A stretch of 64,000 bases of DNA from contig CAYUQT010000005.1 of NCBI GenBank assembly GCA_964446835.1, positions 165,057 to 229,056 of the forward strand, read 5' to 3'. This stretch comes from CAYUQT01 sp964446835 (lineage in GTDB: Bacteria > Planctomycetota > Phycisphaerae > UBA1845 > JAFGLZ01). Numbering within the stretch: the first letter of the stretch is position 1; every line of letters begins with the position of its first letter. Below, one piece after another: positions 19,197 to 28,732 of the stretch. The position numbers and the translations under genes are program-made. A model generated the notes under the pieces. That model was not told the DNA's origin. It did no database searches and saw only the letters and a program-made list of their open reading frames with translations.

Positions 19197-20071
19197 ACCA
19201 AGGCCGTCGACGAGTCCGGCTCCCGAGCCCGCATGGGGCCATCACCGCCATGAACGCACCGGACGATCACAAACCGCCAGCACCCGCTTCCCGCCATTCG
19301 CCCAGCATAAGACAGCGACTCTTCTCCGGGGCCGGCATCCGGCGAGTGGGTCGCCTCTGTCTGGACATCCTCCTGCCGCCGACCTGCCCGTCGTGCGGCT
19401 CCGGCATGATCGGACACGCCGAGGAAGAGTGGTGTCCGCGATGCCGCCTTCAGATCCTCGAAGCGGTCGGCCGGGAGTACTGCTCGTCGTGCGGGCGCAA
19501 CACCGGTCCGTATGAGCGGCGCGAGGGGCGGTGCATGGAATGCCAGAGCCATCGCGGTCCGCTCACCGGTCTGGTACGAGTCGGCTCGCACGAGGATGTC
19601 CTCCGCCGGACGTTGGTCGAGTTCAAGTTTCACAGGGCCCCGCACGACCGGATGCTGGGAAGGCTGCTGGCCGCCTCACTTCAAGGGACCTCATGGCTGG
19701 CCCACGTGGACGCACTTGTGCCGATCCCGATGCACTGGCGGCGACGATTCGCGCGGGGGCATCACGTCGCGCAGGCCCTGGCGAACGTGGCCGGCTCGAT
19801 GGTCGGTATCCCCGTTGCGGAAGTCCTGAAGCGAAGGCGCTATTCGCGCCCACAGGTCGGCCTGTCGCGCGCTCAACGCCAGGAGAACATGCGCGGTGCG
19901 TTTGCCGTCATCCGGGGTGCCCGCCTGAAGGAAACGACCCTGTGCCTGATCGACGACGTCACCACCACCGGAGCCACACTGGCCGAGGCAGCCAGAACGC
20001 TCCGAGAAGCCGGTGCTGTCCAGGTCTATGCGGCGGTTGTCACCAAGAGCGATTCCACCGTCACACCATAG
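19193..20071 (+). CDS. ComF family phosphoribosyltransferase
   Basis: A 292-residue ComF-like protein, the family linked to DNA uptake or use of imported DNA. The N-terminal double zinc finger is intact: CPSC, CPRC, CSSC and CMEC pairs (about residues 65-120). The C-terminal PRTase domain carries the PRPP loop CLIDDVTTTGATL (about 250-262). The chosen GTG (19193) overlaps the upstream stop codon. An internal ATG at 19250 would trim 19 residues before the conserved region and is a reasonable alternative. No other competence genes are in the window. Confidence 0.87.
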   Translation: MNQGRRRVRLPSPHGAITAMNAPDDHKPPAPASRHSPSIRQRLFSGAGIRRVGRLCLDILLPPTCPSCGSGMIGHAEEEWCPRCRLQILEAVGREYCSSCGRNTGPYERREGRCMECQSHRGPLTGLVRVGSHEDVLRRTLVEFKFHRAPHDRMLGRLLAASLQGTSWLAHVDALVPIPMHWRRRFARGHHVAQALANVAGSMVGIPVAEVLKRRRYSRPQVGLSRAQRQENMRGAFAVIRGARLKETTLCLIDDVTTTGATLAEAARTLREAGAVQVYAAVVTKSDSTVTP

Positions 20072-20150
20072 GCCCGCCACCGATCGCGCAAGACACCTGA
20101 AAGATTGACGGTTCGCGACCCACCGGGGCGGCGACACTCCTGTTGAGACG

Positions 20151-22826
20151 CTACTTCGAGACCCGCGTGGTGGCCATTCTCGATGCGGTGGTTGGAACTC
20201 TGGCGGAAGTCTGGGGTGTCGTGGTCGGCCGCGTCGATCCCCCCGGACGCGTCGCCGATGGCGGCCGGTTCTCCATCAGGCGCCGGACCCGATCGGCCCA
20301 GGACTTGTCCTTGGCAACACGTTCGAGTTCCAGAAACATCTGAGAGGCCAACGCCCCATGTCCCTGAGCCCAGAGGATCCGCCCGGCCAGAAAATACGGC
20401 AGCGGATTCTGAGGCTGGGTCGTCCCCACGATGCCAATGGCCCGGGCCGCCCGATCGAGGTCCTCGGAGACGCTGCGACGCTGAACGTTCATGCACACCG
20501 ATTCGAGTGTGTCGATGGCCACCTGGGCCTGGCCCTTGTGCAAGGCCAACAGCACCCGCGTCAGTTGCGCGAGGCTTTCGTCCGGTTTCTGCTTCAGGGC
20601 CTTCTCGGCGTTGATAAGCGCCTGATCCTCGACACCCGCCAATGCCTGAGACCACGCCAGCCCCGCCAGCAGTCGAGGAGAGGCCCCCGCGATGTCGATT
20701 GCCCTCTGCCACAGGTTGATCGACCGCGCGGGCCCGTCTTCGGGGAAGGCGCGAAGCAGGAGTTCGTGCATACCCTCCAGGGCAGGTACACACCCCGGAG
20801 ACTGGGCCAGGACCACGCGGTAGTCGTCCGCCGCCGACTGAAGCTTGCCGGCCGTGTCGTAGAGCCCCGCTCGGCTCAGACGTGCCGGAATGTGATTGGG
20901 TTCCAACAGAAGCACCTCGTCATACTGTTCGATCGCCTCGGCTTGTCGGTAGCTCTGTGCGAGAATGGCTGCCAGATTCGTGCGTGCCTCGATACACTCG
21001 GGGTTGACGGCGATGGCCCGCCGATAGAGCCGCTCGGCCTCAGTCAGGGCACCGCCCCGAAGCATGATCGTCCCCAGTTGCGTCAGTACCTCGACATAAT
21101 CGGGGCTGATCTCCAGGGCCCGTCTGAGGGCGGCCACCGCGGCTTCAGGACGCCCCGTTCGCTCATACACCCCCGCCAGGCCGATCAGACTCGGCAGATG
21201 CTCCGCATGAATCTTGAGCACCAGCAAGTATGTGCCGATCGCCTCGTCGTTTCGGCCCCGCTTGTCCAGGAATTGGCCCAGGCGATAGTGCGCCATGGGA
21301 TCCTTGGGCGACATTGCCACCGCTGCACGATAGTGCTTCTCCGCCTGATCCCACTGCCCGCGTCTCTGAGCGATCCATCCCAGAAGCTGTTCTGCTCGCC
21401 CCTTGTCCCCCCGAGGGATGGCTGATTCGGCCCGCGCGGCACGCTCGGCCTCGTCGAATTTGCCGATGCGCCCCAGTTCCCACCCCACGTTCAGGTTCAC
21501 CCAGGGACGGTCGGGGTGAAGTTCGGCAACGCGGCTATGGTAGGCAAGGCCTGTGCGATAGCAGGCGATTTGCTTCACGCTGAGGCAGCCCATTACCGCA
21601 ATCACCACTGCAACCGGCACCGCCATGAGAGCCGCAACGCCTCTGCCGGCGCCGGCGACCCTGCGGTCATAGAGCCCTATCAAGGCGCATCCGACGACCA
21701 AGTGCAGTCCGACGTTGGCAAAATAGGTATACCGATCGGCGGCCACCAGGTTTCGGGCCGCCGAGGCCCATAGGAACGGGAGGATCGCGGCCAGATACCA
21801 CACGAGCCCCATGCCCACGTTCGTCCATTTCCGCTTGTAGCAGAGGGCCGAAACCACCACCAGAACCGCCGCCCCCATCATGCCGGCGAGCAGTCGGGCA
21901 TCCCACCACGTCCACACGACGGGAGGCAGGTACCACGTGGACAGGTGCGCCGGCCAGACGTAGTGCGTCAGCGACAGGCCCAGCGCCATCAACGCCCGAC
22001 CCCACAGAGGTCCCGACAAAGTCGACTGCGCCGCTTCGGCCATCCCGCTCCGAACCGTCGTCCAGACGGCCAAGGCACCGAAGGCCGCTGTGATGACGCA
22101 CAGAACCGCCCAGACGATCCACCAGGTCTTGCGGTCTCTCCGGGATACCCCATAGGTCACCAGGAAGGCCAGAATCGGCAGCCCCGGCTGAACCTTGCTC
22201 ATCATGGCCAGAATCGTGCAGAGTACCGAGCAGGCGAGCCAGCCGCTCTCGGATTCCCGGCGATGCGACCAGATCAGGAACGACACGATCGCCGCCATCG
22301 AGAAGCCCACACCCAGCAGGACGATGCGACCCGTGACCATCGCCACCGGCTCGACGGCCAGCGGGTGAACCGCCATGAACCCGGCGGCTATCGTCGCCCA
22401 ACCCCAGCGATGCCATCGAACCCACACCAACGTCCACACCAGGGCGGTCACGAGCATGTGAACCAGGACGTTGGTCAGATGAAAGCCCCACGCCCGCTGA
22501 CCATAGACGGCGGTATCGAGCAGGTAGGACAACATCGGAATCGGCTGGTAGAGATCGCGATGAACCACGCCAAACAGTCGAAGGACGTTGGACAACGTCG
22601 GACGGTTGACCAGACTGAAATTCAGAACGAAGTACTCATCATCACCCGGCAGGAAGGCGTTCCGCACCGAAGGGATCATGGTGGCGCCGGCTAAAACGCA
22701 CACCAGCAACAACCCGCCGGCCACCCACAATCGACGGGACGGATCGGTGCGAACCGCCGCCGGCGCAGGCGGGGATTCCGTGGCATCTTCTCCCCAGTCA
22801 GGCATAGTCGGATCACCCGAAGGCAT
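20151..22826 (-). CDS. Integral membrane protein with C-terminal TPR repeats
   Basis: An 891-residue protein. Residues about 30-420 contain around ten hydrophobic helices with a GDDEYFVLN motif after the first, as in Tmtc/PMT-like glycosyltransferase-type proteins. Residues about 430-850 are tandem tetratricopeptide repeats (for example PKDPMAHYRLGQFLDKRGRN and SPDYVEVLTQLGTIMLRGGA), which mediate protein contacts, probably outside the membrane. The tail is a Thr/Pro-rich low-complexity stretch. ATG 22826 has GAGG 8 nt upstream, and the gene follows the STAS gene by 10 nt, so they are likely co-transcribed. A role in protein or surface-glycan glycosylation is inference. Confidence 0.78.
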   Translation of the reverse strand: MPSGDPTMPDWGEDATESPPAPAAVRTDPSRRLWVAGGLLLVCVLAGATMIPSVRNAFLPGDDEYFVLNFSLVNRPTLSNVLRLFGVVHRDLYQPIPMLSYLLDTAVYGQRAWGFHLTNVLVHMLVTALVWTLVWVRWHRWGWATIAAGFMAVHPLAVEPVAMVTGRIVLLGVGFSMAAIVSFLIWSHRRESESGWLACSVLCTILAMMSKVQPGLPILAFLVTYGVSRRDRKTWWIVWAVLCVITAAFGALAVWTTVRSGMAEAAQSTLSGPLWGRALMALGLSLTHYVWPAHLSTWYLPPVVWTWWDARLLAGMMGAAVLVVVSALCYKRKWTNVGMGLVWYLAAILPFLWASAARNLVAADRYTYFANVGLHLVVGCALIGLYDRRVAGAGRGVAALMAVPVAVVIAVMGCLSVKQIACYRTGLAYHSRVAELHPDRPWVNLNVGWELGRIGKFDEAERAARAESAIPRGDKGRAEQLLGWIAQRRGQWDQAEKHYRAAVAMSPKDPMAHYRLGQFLDKRGRNDEAIGTYLLVLKIHAEHLPSLIGLAGVYERTGRPEAAVAALRRALEISPDYVEVLTQLGTIMLRGGALTEAERLYRRAIAVNPECIEARTNLAAILAQSYRQAEAIEQYDEVLLLEPNHIPARLSRAGLYDTAGKLQSAADDYRVVLAQSPGCVPALEGMHELLLRAFPEDGPARSINLWQRAIDIAGASPRLLAGLAWSQALAGVEDQALINAEKALKQKPDESLAQLTRVLLALHKGQAQVAIDTLESVCMNVQRRSVSEDLDRAARAIGIVGTTQPQNPLPYFLAGRILWAQGHGALASQMFLELERVAKDKSWADRVRRLMENRPPSATRPGGSTRPTTTPQTSARVPTTASRMATTRVSK

Positions 22827-22836
22827 CCATGCAACC

Positions 22837-23184
22837 TCAGCAGGAACGGCCGGCGATGGCCGCTATGGCGTGTTCGACGGTGTCCACGAAGTTGAACAGT
22901 CGATCGACCCGGGTCATTTCGATCACCTGCCAGGCCTCGACGGACGGCTTGACCACTATCAGGCACACGCCCGATTCGGTGGCCGCATTTCGAAGACGAA
23001 TGAGGGAGCTCAAGCCGGCCGAGGCAATGATCTTCAGGTCACTCAGGTCGAGAACGATCGGCGCAAACGGCAAGGACAACCATGATGTCACGCCGTTTTC
23101 GAAGAACTGAGTGGCCCCAACCACCAAGTCCCCCTCGTACCTCAGTAGCGTGTATCCCTCTCGCCAATCCACAATCCATCTCAT
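22837..23184 (-). CDS. STAS-domain anti-sigma-factor antagonist-like protein
   Basis: A 115-residue single STAS domain, the normal size for SpoIIAA/RsbV-like proteins. The conserved strand-loop VLDLSDLKIIASAGLSSLI includes the Ser in SAGL that is phosphorylated in RsbV-type partner-switching. The terminal helix (about 95-115) is also normal. No partner kinase or phosphatase is adjacent, so its partner lies elsewhere. It sits 10 nt upstream of the TPR membrane gene on the same strand. Confidence 0.82.
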   Translation of the reverse strand: MRWIVDWREGYTLLRYEGDLVVGATQFFENGVTSWLSLPFAPIVLDLSDLKIIASAGLSSLIRLRNAATESGVCLIVVKPSVEAWQVIEMTRVDRLFNFVDTVEHAIAAIAGRSC

Positions 23185-23299
23185 GAGTCTTCAGACCTTT
23201 CCTCAAAACGACACACCCCGCGCTACCGCCCCGGACATCGCGTCACCGCCCCGCGTGCATGCCTCCCGGATCCGGAACCTGCCGAACCGCCGGCCCTGC

Positions 23300-23719
23300 T
23301 CACTCACCATCCAGAACGACGGTCCGGTTGTCGTGCTCGGTCTTGCCCTCCATCGAGTAGTTGGAGTCCTGCCGAGTATGATTGATGTTGAGCTTCTTCT
23401 TGTAGAGTTCCACGACGTCATCGGCATCGAGCCCCACACACTGGGCCAGGCTGATCCAGAAAAACAGCATGTCGATCACCTCGACACGGGCGTTCTGAAG
23501 ATCGTGCAGTTCGAAGCGTCTGCCCTGACGGGCCTCGGCGCACCAGTGCTTCCAGTACGTGCAATCTCGCAGTTCCTCGATCTCGTTGCCCATCGCCGCC
23601 AGATAGTCGTTGAGCCATTTGCCGGCGAGTCGGGGGTCAAAGCCGTTCTTCAATGCCGCCGTGTCCATCCCGATCCGGCGATTGAGCTCGCCCTGAAGCC
23701 GAAACAACTCCCTGAGCAT
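23300..23719 (-). CDS. Dimeric all-alpha dUTPase-like NTP pyrophosphatase
   Basis: A 139-residue protein of the MazG-like dimeric dUTPase superfamily, which hydrolyses dUTP (or another nucleoside triphosphate) to the monophosphate. The metal-binding ExxE...ExxD signature is present: Glu46 and Glu49 in NEIEELRD, then Glu80 and Asp83 in EVIDMLFFW. It carries the KWLNDY segment and a Lys-rich KKKLN motif near the end. ATG 23719 has GAGGAG 7 nt upstream and is preferred over the longer frame from 23752. It overlaps the 3' end of the alanine racemase gene by 83 bp in a different frame. Confidence 0.82.
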   Translation of the reverse strand: MLRELFRLQGELNRRIGMDTAALKNGFDPRLAGKWLNDYLAAMGNEIEELRDCTYWKHWCAEARQGRRFELHDLQNARVEVIDMLFFWISLAQCVGLDADDVVELYKKKLNINHTRQDSNYSMEGKTEHDNRTVVLDGE

Positions 23720-24890
23720 CGGTCCGCTCCTCGGGGCTTGGGGGCGCCCCATGATACATCGCGACCCTTCGGACGCGATTGCCTAACAGGCAGGTCACTT
23801 CATAGGGGACGGTACCCAGCATCTCGGCCATCGACTCGACCGTGTTCGGACGACCCGGCCGATTGTCGATGATCACGACCTCGTCGCCCACCCGAGCCTC
23901 GGTCACGTCGGTCAGGTCCACGACCGTCTGATCCATGCTCACCCGGCCGACCACGGGCGCATCGCCCCCTCGAACGCCCACGATTCCGCGGTTGCTCAGA
24001 CCGCGTGAATATCCATCGTTATACCCGATCGGCACGATTCCCAACACACTGCGGCGCGACGTGATGAACGTCCGACCATAGCCGACGGCGTGACCGGCCG
24101 GCACATGCTTGGTCAGCACCAGATGCGAACGCAACCGCAGCGTCGGACGGAGGTCCACCGCCTCTGGAAACGCCGGGCTCGCCCGATAGCCGTAGACGGC
24201 CAGCCCGGGACGCACCATGTCGAAGTGCGACTCCGGCATCCGAAACACCGCGCTGCTGTTGGCCGCATGGACACACGGAACCGAAATGCCCGCCTCGCGC
24301 AGCCGCTCGATAAGTGCCCGCAATTCTGAAACCTGCCGGCAGGCGAATTCGATATCCCGATCGTCCGCGGTGGCCAGATGGGTGTATACGCCCCCCAATC
24401 GGGCGAATTCGAATCGACTGGCCCAACGCACCAGGTCGAATGCCGTCTGCGGAGCGATGCCCATCCGCCCCATACCGGTATCCACCTTCACATGGAACTC
24501 GGTCGGCTTCTTCTGCCGCCTCGCCTCGGCATCCAGATCCTGAAGCCCATACCCGTCGACCACGGTCGGGGTCAGCTCGTACTCGACGGCCGCTCGAATC
24601 CGTTCGGCGCGGATCGCGGCGTTGGGGGCTGCGAACGTGGGACCGAAGCAGAGGATCGACCGATTCCAGCCCAACTGCCGAAGCTCGATCGCCTCGCCGA
24701 TGGTGGCCACGGCGGCCATCTCGACTCCGGCCCGGAGCAACGCAGGCGCCACCACATCCACGCCATGGCCATAGGCGTTCGCCTTCAGGGCAGCGCAGAT
24801 GCGCACGCCGCTCCCGCAGGCCTTTCGGATCAACCCGATATTGTGCCCGATCGCCCAGGTATCGATCTCAGCCACCAGATCTTGATGCAT
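23637..24890 (-). CDS. alr: Alanine racemase
   Basis: A PLP-dependent enzyme making D-alanine for peptidoglycan; 417 residues. The PLP lysine is Lys36 in AALKANAYGHG. The second catalytic base is the Tyr of GYGRTF (about residue 270), and the PLP phosphate and dimer contacts include PIGYNDGYSR and GRVSMDQT. The C-terminal 35 residues extend beyond the usual end and cover the start of the dUTPase gene. Its presence, together with murQ and anmK further along, shows that this planctomycete keeps peptidoglycan metabolism. Confidence 0.94.
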   Translation of the reverse strand: MHQDLVAEIDTWAIGHNIGLIRKACGSGVRICAALKANAYGHGVDVVAPALLRAGVEMAAVATIGEAIELRQLGWNRSILCFGPTFAAPNAAIRAERIRAAVEYELTPTVVDGYGLQDLDAEARRQKKPTEFHVKVDTGMGRMGIAPQTAFDLVRWASRFEFARLGGVYTHLATADDRDIEFACRQVSELRALIERLREAGISVPCVHAANSSAVFRMPESHFDMVRPGLAVYGYRASPAFPEAVDLRPTLRLRSHLVLTKHVPAGHAVGYGRTFITSRRSVLGIVPIGYNDGYSRGLSNRGIVGVRGGDAPVVGRVSMDQTVVDLTDVTEARVGDEVVIIDNRPGRPNTVESMAEMLGTVPYEVTCLLGNRVRRVAMYHGAPPSPEERTDAQGVVSASGRAQSPDRDGHGGIEERL

Positions 24891-25017
24891 GCGGTGAATC
24901 TATCGGAAGGCAAGCCGCATTCGCAAGGGCGTCGTCTCTCGCACCGAACCGCCCACTCTGCCGCGACTCGATACGATCTGCCGCCCTGCCTGCGCCTTGA
25001 GATACCGCCGCGCAACG

Positions 25018-26076
25018 TTATCGGAGAAATTCACGAATGAACTGCGTCTCGTTCGGATCGTAGACCGTGCCGTCCCTGCGGAACAGATCGTGAAACCAGA
25101 CTTTGGGCTCCGGCGCACCCTTCGGAGACCCCCAGGGAAACTGTGTCTGTGTCTTGCCGTTGACCAGCCCCCAACAATAGCAGGAGACCCCCTCCTTCTT
25201 GAACGCGGGCAGCCCCGTCCGGAAATTGCCGCCCAGCGGACGCGCCATCCACTCGGTGCAGAGGATGGGACGCCCCGTCTTCTTCAGATCCGCGATCTTC
25301 CGGCTGACGGCCTCCGTGCTCGCGTAGAGGTGGAAGCTGACCACATCCGACTGCTCGATGCAGCAGCGGTTGATCTCCTTCAACCCATCGGTCCAGATGC
25401 CCACGGTCAGCGGCTGCGTCGGACCGGCTTCGCGCGACCAGGTGAACGTCGCCTCCAGCAGCGGCAGGCTCTTGTTGCCCATGTCCGAATTGCCGGGCTC
25501 ATTGTAGAGGTCCCACACCACCACCCGCCGATCCCGGGCGAATCGCCCGACCACGTCGGCAACGTAGGCCCGCAAGTCGGTCCATGAAGATCGATCGACC
25601 ACACGCTTGAGCCCCGGACTGGACGTCCATGCCGAGTTGTGAACACCGGGCACGGGCGCATCCTGCTTGCCCAGGAACGGCTCCTTTCCCGAGAAGGCGC
25701 AGTCATCAAACAAACAGAACATTACGGAGATCCGGTGCTTGTCGGCCAGGCTCAGGAAGCGGTCCATGCGTTCCTTCAAACCGGCGGGATCGCGCGTCCA
25801 GACCAGGTATTGAACGAAGATGCGGCACGTATTGAACCCCAGGCCCGCCGCCCAGCCCAATTCGCGATCGATGGTCGCGGGGTCAAACGTCTCGGCCTGC
25901 CACAGTTCCGTCGTGTTGACGGCCGTGCTGGGCACGTAATTGAAGCCACACATCCACGGATGGGCCTTGGACCACTCCCACGCCCGATCCGGAACCCACC
26001 GAGAACGGGATGACGATTGAGAGGACTCCGCGGCCGACAACCCGCTCGTAAGGATCAGACAGAGGGCCCAAAACAT
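25018..26076 (-). CDS. Secreted GH5-like cellulase/mannanase-type glycosidase
   Basis: A 352-residue clan GH-A hydrolase with a signal peptide (about 1-16). The acid/base is Glu193 in WDLYNEPGN and the nucleophile Glu275 in ILCTEWMAR, the GH5 arrangement. The barrel starts at HPWMCGFNYVPS (about 39-50). ATG 26076, with GGAGG 8 nt upstream, gives a clean signal sequence; the longer frame to 26211 overlaps the upstream GH2 gene and is rejected. Located 59 nt downstream of the GH2 gene on the same strand, so the two probably form an operon acting on a beta-linked glycan. Confidence 0.8.
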   Translation of the reverse strand: MFWALCLILTSGLSAAESSQSSSRSRWVPDRAWEWSKAHPWMCGFNYVPSTAVNTTELWQAETFDPATIDRELGWAAGLGFNTCRIFVQYLVWTRDPAGLKERMDRFLSLADKHRISVMFCLFDDCAFSGKEPFLGKQDAPVPGVHNSAWTSSPGLKRVVDRSSWTDLRAYVADVVGRFARDRRVVVWDLYNEPGNSDMGNKSLPLLEATFTWSREAGPTQPLTVGIWTDGLKEINRCCIEQSDVVSFHLYASTEAVSRKIADLKKTGRPILCTEWMARPLGGNFRTGLPAFKKEGVSCYCWGLVNGKTQTQFPWGSPKGAPEPKVWFHDLFRRDGTVYDPNETQFIREFLR

Positions 26077-26135
26077 GCATCCGTCCTCCGTGGCGAGGCA
26101 ACAGACGAGCCTCGTCGAAGCCGATTCCGACCGGA

Positions 26136-28427
26136 CTACTTCGATTCCGCCGGAGGCTCGCCCACCACGATCCCGACATCGATGAACTGCCCCCCTACGG
26201 TCTGCCGGCAATGCACGGCCAGGGTATTCTCACCGGCTGCCAGGGCCTTGAGGATCGCCTCGGTGGCGAGATGACGGCCGTAGTCGCTGCTATACCCCTT
26301 CAGGCGGGCAATCTTCTGGCCGTTGATGAAGACCTCGGCATCCTCATCGTGATGAATGTCCAGAGCCGCAACGACGGCCTCCGGCTTGCGATCCAGACGG
26401 ACCGTCCGCCGCAGCCAGATGTCCGAGCCCTCCCAGGTCGTGCCGATCACCGCACCCGGGGTGTCCTTGCGGCCGAAACCGCCCTTGCCCTCTTTCCATG
26501 CCGAATCGTCAAAGCCTGGTTTCATCCAGCCGTCGGCCGGCTTCTCGATGGAGTATCGCCAAGTCTGTGCCTCGGCCTTTGAGGTGGGAATCAGGACCCG
26601 CCAGTTGACCTTCGCCACACGGGGTGGCTGGGTCTCGTAGGCCGCCGGACGCTCATTGATCTTCTTGACCAAGGCCGGATCGTATTTGGTCTGACGATCG
26701 TAGAAGTAGATGCCGTTCTGTTCCTGCTCGATGTCGGTAAGCTGGGTGTAGCAGAAACCGCACATGTTGGTGTTGTCCAACAGGACGTCGGTGAGCCCTT
26801 TGTAGCGATCCAGGAACTCCTGGAGCGACGCCTCACCATACCCCCATCCCTTCCCAACCTCTCGGTTGGTCTTCAGCCGGATGCCGCCGTATTCGCTGAC
26901 GAAGTAGGGCTGCCCGAGATAGGCGCTTCGCGGGTCCTGTGGGAAGTTGTTGAACGGATCGGTACCCGTCATCGCGAAGCCGGCATAGCGTCCCTCGAAG
27001 CTCGCGGGATTCTGATCGTAATCATGGCAATCGTACACATCCGTCTCGCGATACAGGTGGACGTAACCACTGGTGTCCAGGAAGGGTCGCGTCGGATCGA
27101 TGCTCTGGGTGGTGGCCAGCAGATGCTGGAAGGCCGCTACGCCCTCGCCGCCGCCGGTTTCATTGAGCGGACACCAGCCGATGATCGACGGGTGGTTCCG
27201 GTCGCGCCGGAGGACCGTTCGCCATTCGTCGACGGCATGTCCGACGGCCACCAGACTGTCGTGATTCAGCCCCCAGTTGGGATACTCGCCCCAGACCAGA
27301 TAGCCGAGCTTGTCGGCCCAGTACAGCAGACGAGGTTCGAACACCTTCTGATGGAGGCGGGCCCCGTTGAAACCGGCCTTCATCGACAACTCGACGTCGC
27401 CGCGGAGGGCGTCGTCGGTCGGAGCCGTGTAGATGCCGTCCGGATAGAAGCCCTGATCCAACACGAGCCGCTGAAAGACAGGTTTGTCGTTGATGAGGAA
27501 GCGGTTGCCCTCAAGCGAGATCTTGCGGAGCCCGAAGTAGCTTCTCACCGCATCGATCATCTTGCCGTCGCGTTCCACCTCGATGACCAGGTCGTAGAGG
27601 AAGGGCTTGCCCGGCTCCCAGGGCGTGACCTCCGACAGCTTGATCACCCCCTGTGTACACCGCCACGCCGCGGCACAGACCTCCTCGCCGACGACCTTCT
27701 CGCCGATCATCGCCTTGAGTCGAACCTTGACCCCGCGATTCGGCCCGTCGACCCACCCCTGGAAGAAGAGTCGTCCCCCGTCGAGGTCCGGAGTCAGCGA
27801 GAATTCTCTGAGATAGGCCGGCCCGACCGCTTCGAGCCAGACGGTCTGCCAGATGCCCGTGGTCCGCGTGTAGACGCAGCCGTGACTCTCGCGTTTCTGG
27901 CTCTGTTTGCCGGTAGCCTGCATGCCCGAGACCGTGTGGTCGATGGCGTGAAGGGTCAGTTCGTTGGCCCCCTCGCGAACTGCATCGGTGATCTCCAGGG
28001 CAAACGGACAGTACCCGCCGCGATGTTCGCCCACGAACCGACCGTTAAGCCAGACACGCGCGTGCCAGTCGACCGCATCGAAGTGCAGGAGCAGCCGCTT
28101 GCCGCGCATCGATGCCGGCACCTCGAACATCCGGCGATACCACACATGGATCATGAAGTCGGTGTGTCCGACACCCGAGAGTTTGCTCTCCGGACAGAAC
28201 GGAACCACGATCTTGCCCGACAGGTCCTTACCCGAGGCCAAGCCTCGCTGCTCACCGTCGCCCTTGGCGTCGATTTCGAACTGCCATGTGCCGTTCAGAT
28301 TCAGCCAATCCGCCCGCTGGACGTCGGGCCGGGGATGCTCCGGGCGAGGGACGGCGTTCTCTCCGCTGGCCACCGCGCAGAACGCCAAGATACCTATGCT
28401 TACCGTACCCACCAGTCTTGTGGACAT
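26136..28427 (-). CDS. Secreted GH2 beta-galactosidase/glucuronidase-type glycosidase
   Basis: A 763-residue GH2 enzyme with a signal peptide (about 1-22). In order: sugar-binding jelly roll (WLNLNGTWQFE ... VWYRRMFEVP ... ARVWLNGRFVGEHRGGY), Ig-like domain, then the TIM barrel (FLINDKPVFQRLVLDQGFYP, NGARLHQKVFEPRLLYWADKLG). The acid/base is the Glu of CPLNETGGG and the nucleophile the Glu of VSEYGGI. A further C-terminal beta domain (about 640-755) contains WLRRTVRL and AEVFINGQKIA. ATG 28427 has AGGAG 8 nt upstream; the longer frame to 28457 is less likely. Natural substrate cannot be read from sequence. Confidence 0.85.
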   Translation of the reverse strand: MSTRLVGTVSIGILAFCAVASGENAVPRPEHPRPDVQRADWLNLNGTWQFEIDAKGDGEQRGLASGKDLSGKIVVPFCPESKLSGVGHTDFMIHVWYRRMFEVPASMRGKRLLLHFDAVDWHARVWLNGRFVGEHRGGYCPFALEITDAVREGANELTLHAIDHTVSGMQATGKQSQKRESHGCVYTRTTGIWQTVWLEAVGPAYLREFSLTPDLDGGRLFFQGWVDGPNRGVKVRLKAMIGEKVVGEEVCAAAWRCTQGVIKLSEVTPWEPGKPFLYDLVIEVERDGKMIDAVRSYFGLRKISLEGNRFLINDKPVFQRLVLDQGFYPDGIYTAPTDDALRGDVELSMKAGFNGARLHQKVFEPRLLYWADKLGYLVWGEYPNWGLNHDSLVAVGHAVDEWRTVLRRDRNHPSIIGWCPLNETGGGEGVAAFQHLLATTQSIDPTRPFLDTSGYVHLYRETDVYDCHDYDQNPASFEGRYAGFAMTGTDPFNNFPQDPRSAYLGQPYFVSEYGGIRLKTNREVGKGWGYGEASLQEFLDRYKGLTDVLLDNTNMCGFCYTQLTDIEQEQNGIYFYDRQTKYDPALVKKINERPAAYETQPPRVAKVNWRVLIPTSKAEAQTWRYSIEKPADGWMKPGFDDSAWKEGKGGFGRKDTPGAVIGTTWEGSDIWLRRTVRLDRKPEAVVAALDIHHDEDAEVFINGQKIARLKGYSSDYGRHLATEAILKALAAGENTLAVHCRQTVGGQFIDVGIVVGEPPAESK

Positions 28428-28732
28428 TGCGCATCTCCTGTCTTTACGTCGCCTCATAAGCGAGGCCTACTTCATACCCGCAGTCGATCGGCGCTTCAAG
28501 GAGACCTGCAGATCGGGCAGCGGCCTCTTGTCAGGAGTTGTCGAACCTGTCGGAAGTTGTCCGACCCGGCAACTCGTGCGTTGACGCATGGCGTTAGCCC
28601 ATACTAGCATTGGCTCTTAGTCTGGAACGACGTCGGGGTGGGAGGGCGACGTTACCCCGAGCAACTCAGCACATGTAACAGGGCCGATGCCCGCAGGCCG
28701 CCGGCCGCCGATCAAGCAGGAAAGGAGTAGTG
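28428..28732. other. Divergent intergenic region, 305 bp
   Basis: Separates the GH2 gene (-) from the PhoPQ-related gene (+). It contains near-repeats of GTTGTC (around 28535-28565) and an isolated TTGACG at 28581-28586 with only a poor TACTAG partner 15 bp further, so no promoter is called. No ORF or structured RNA was seen. Confidence 0.45.
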
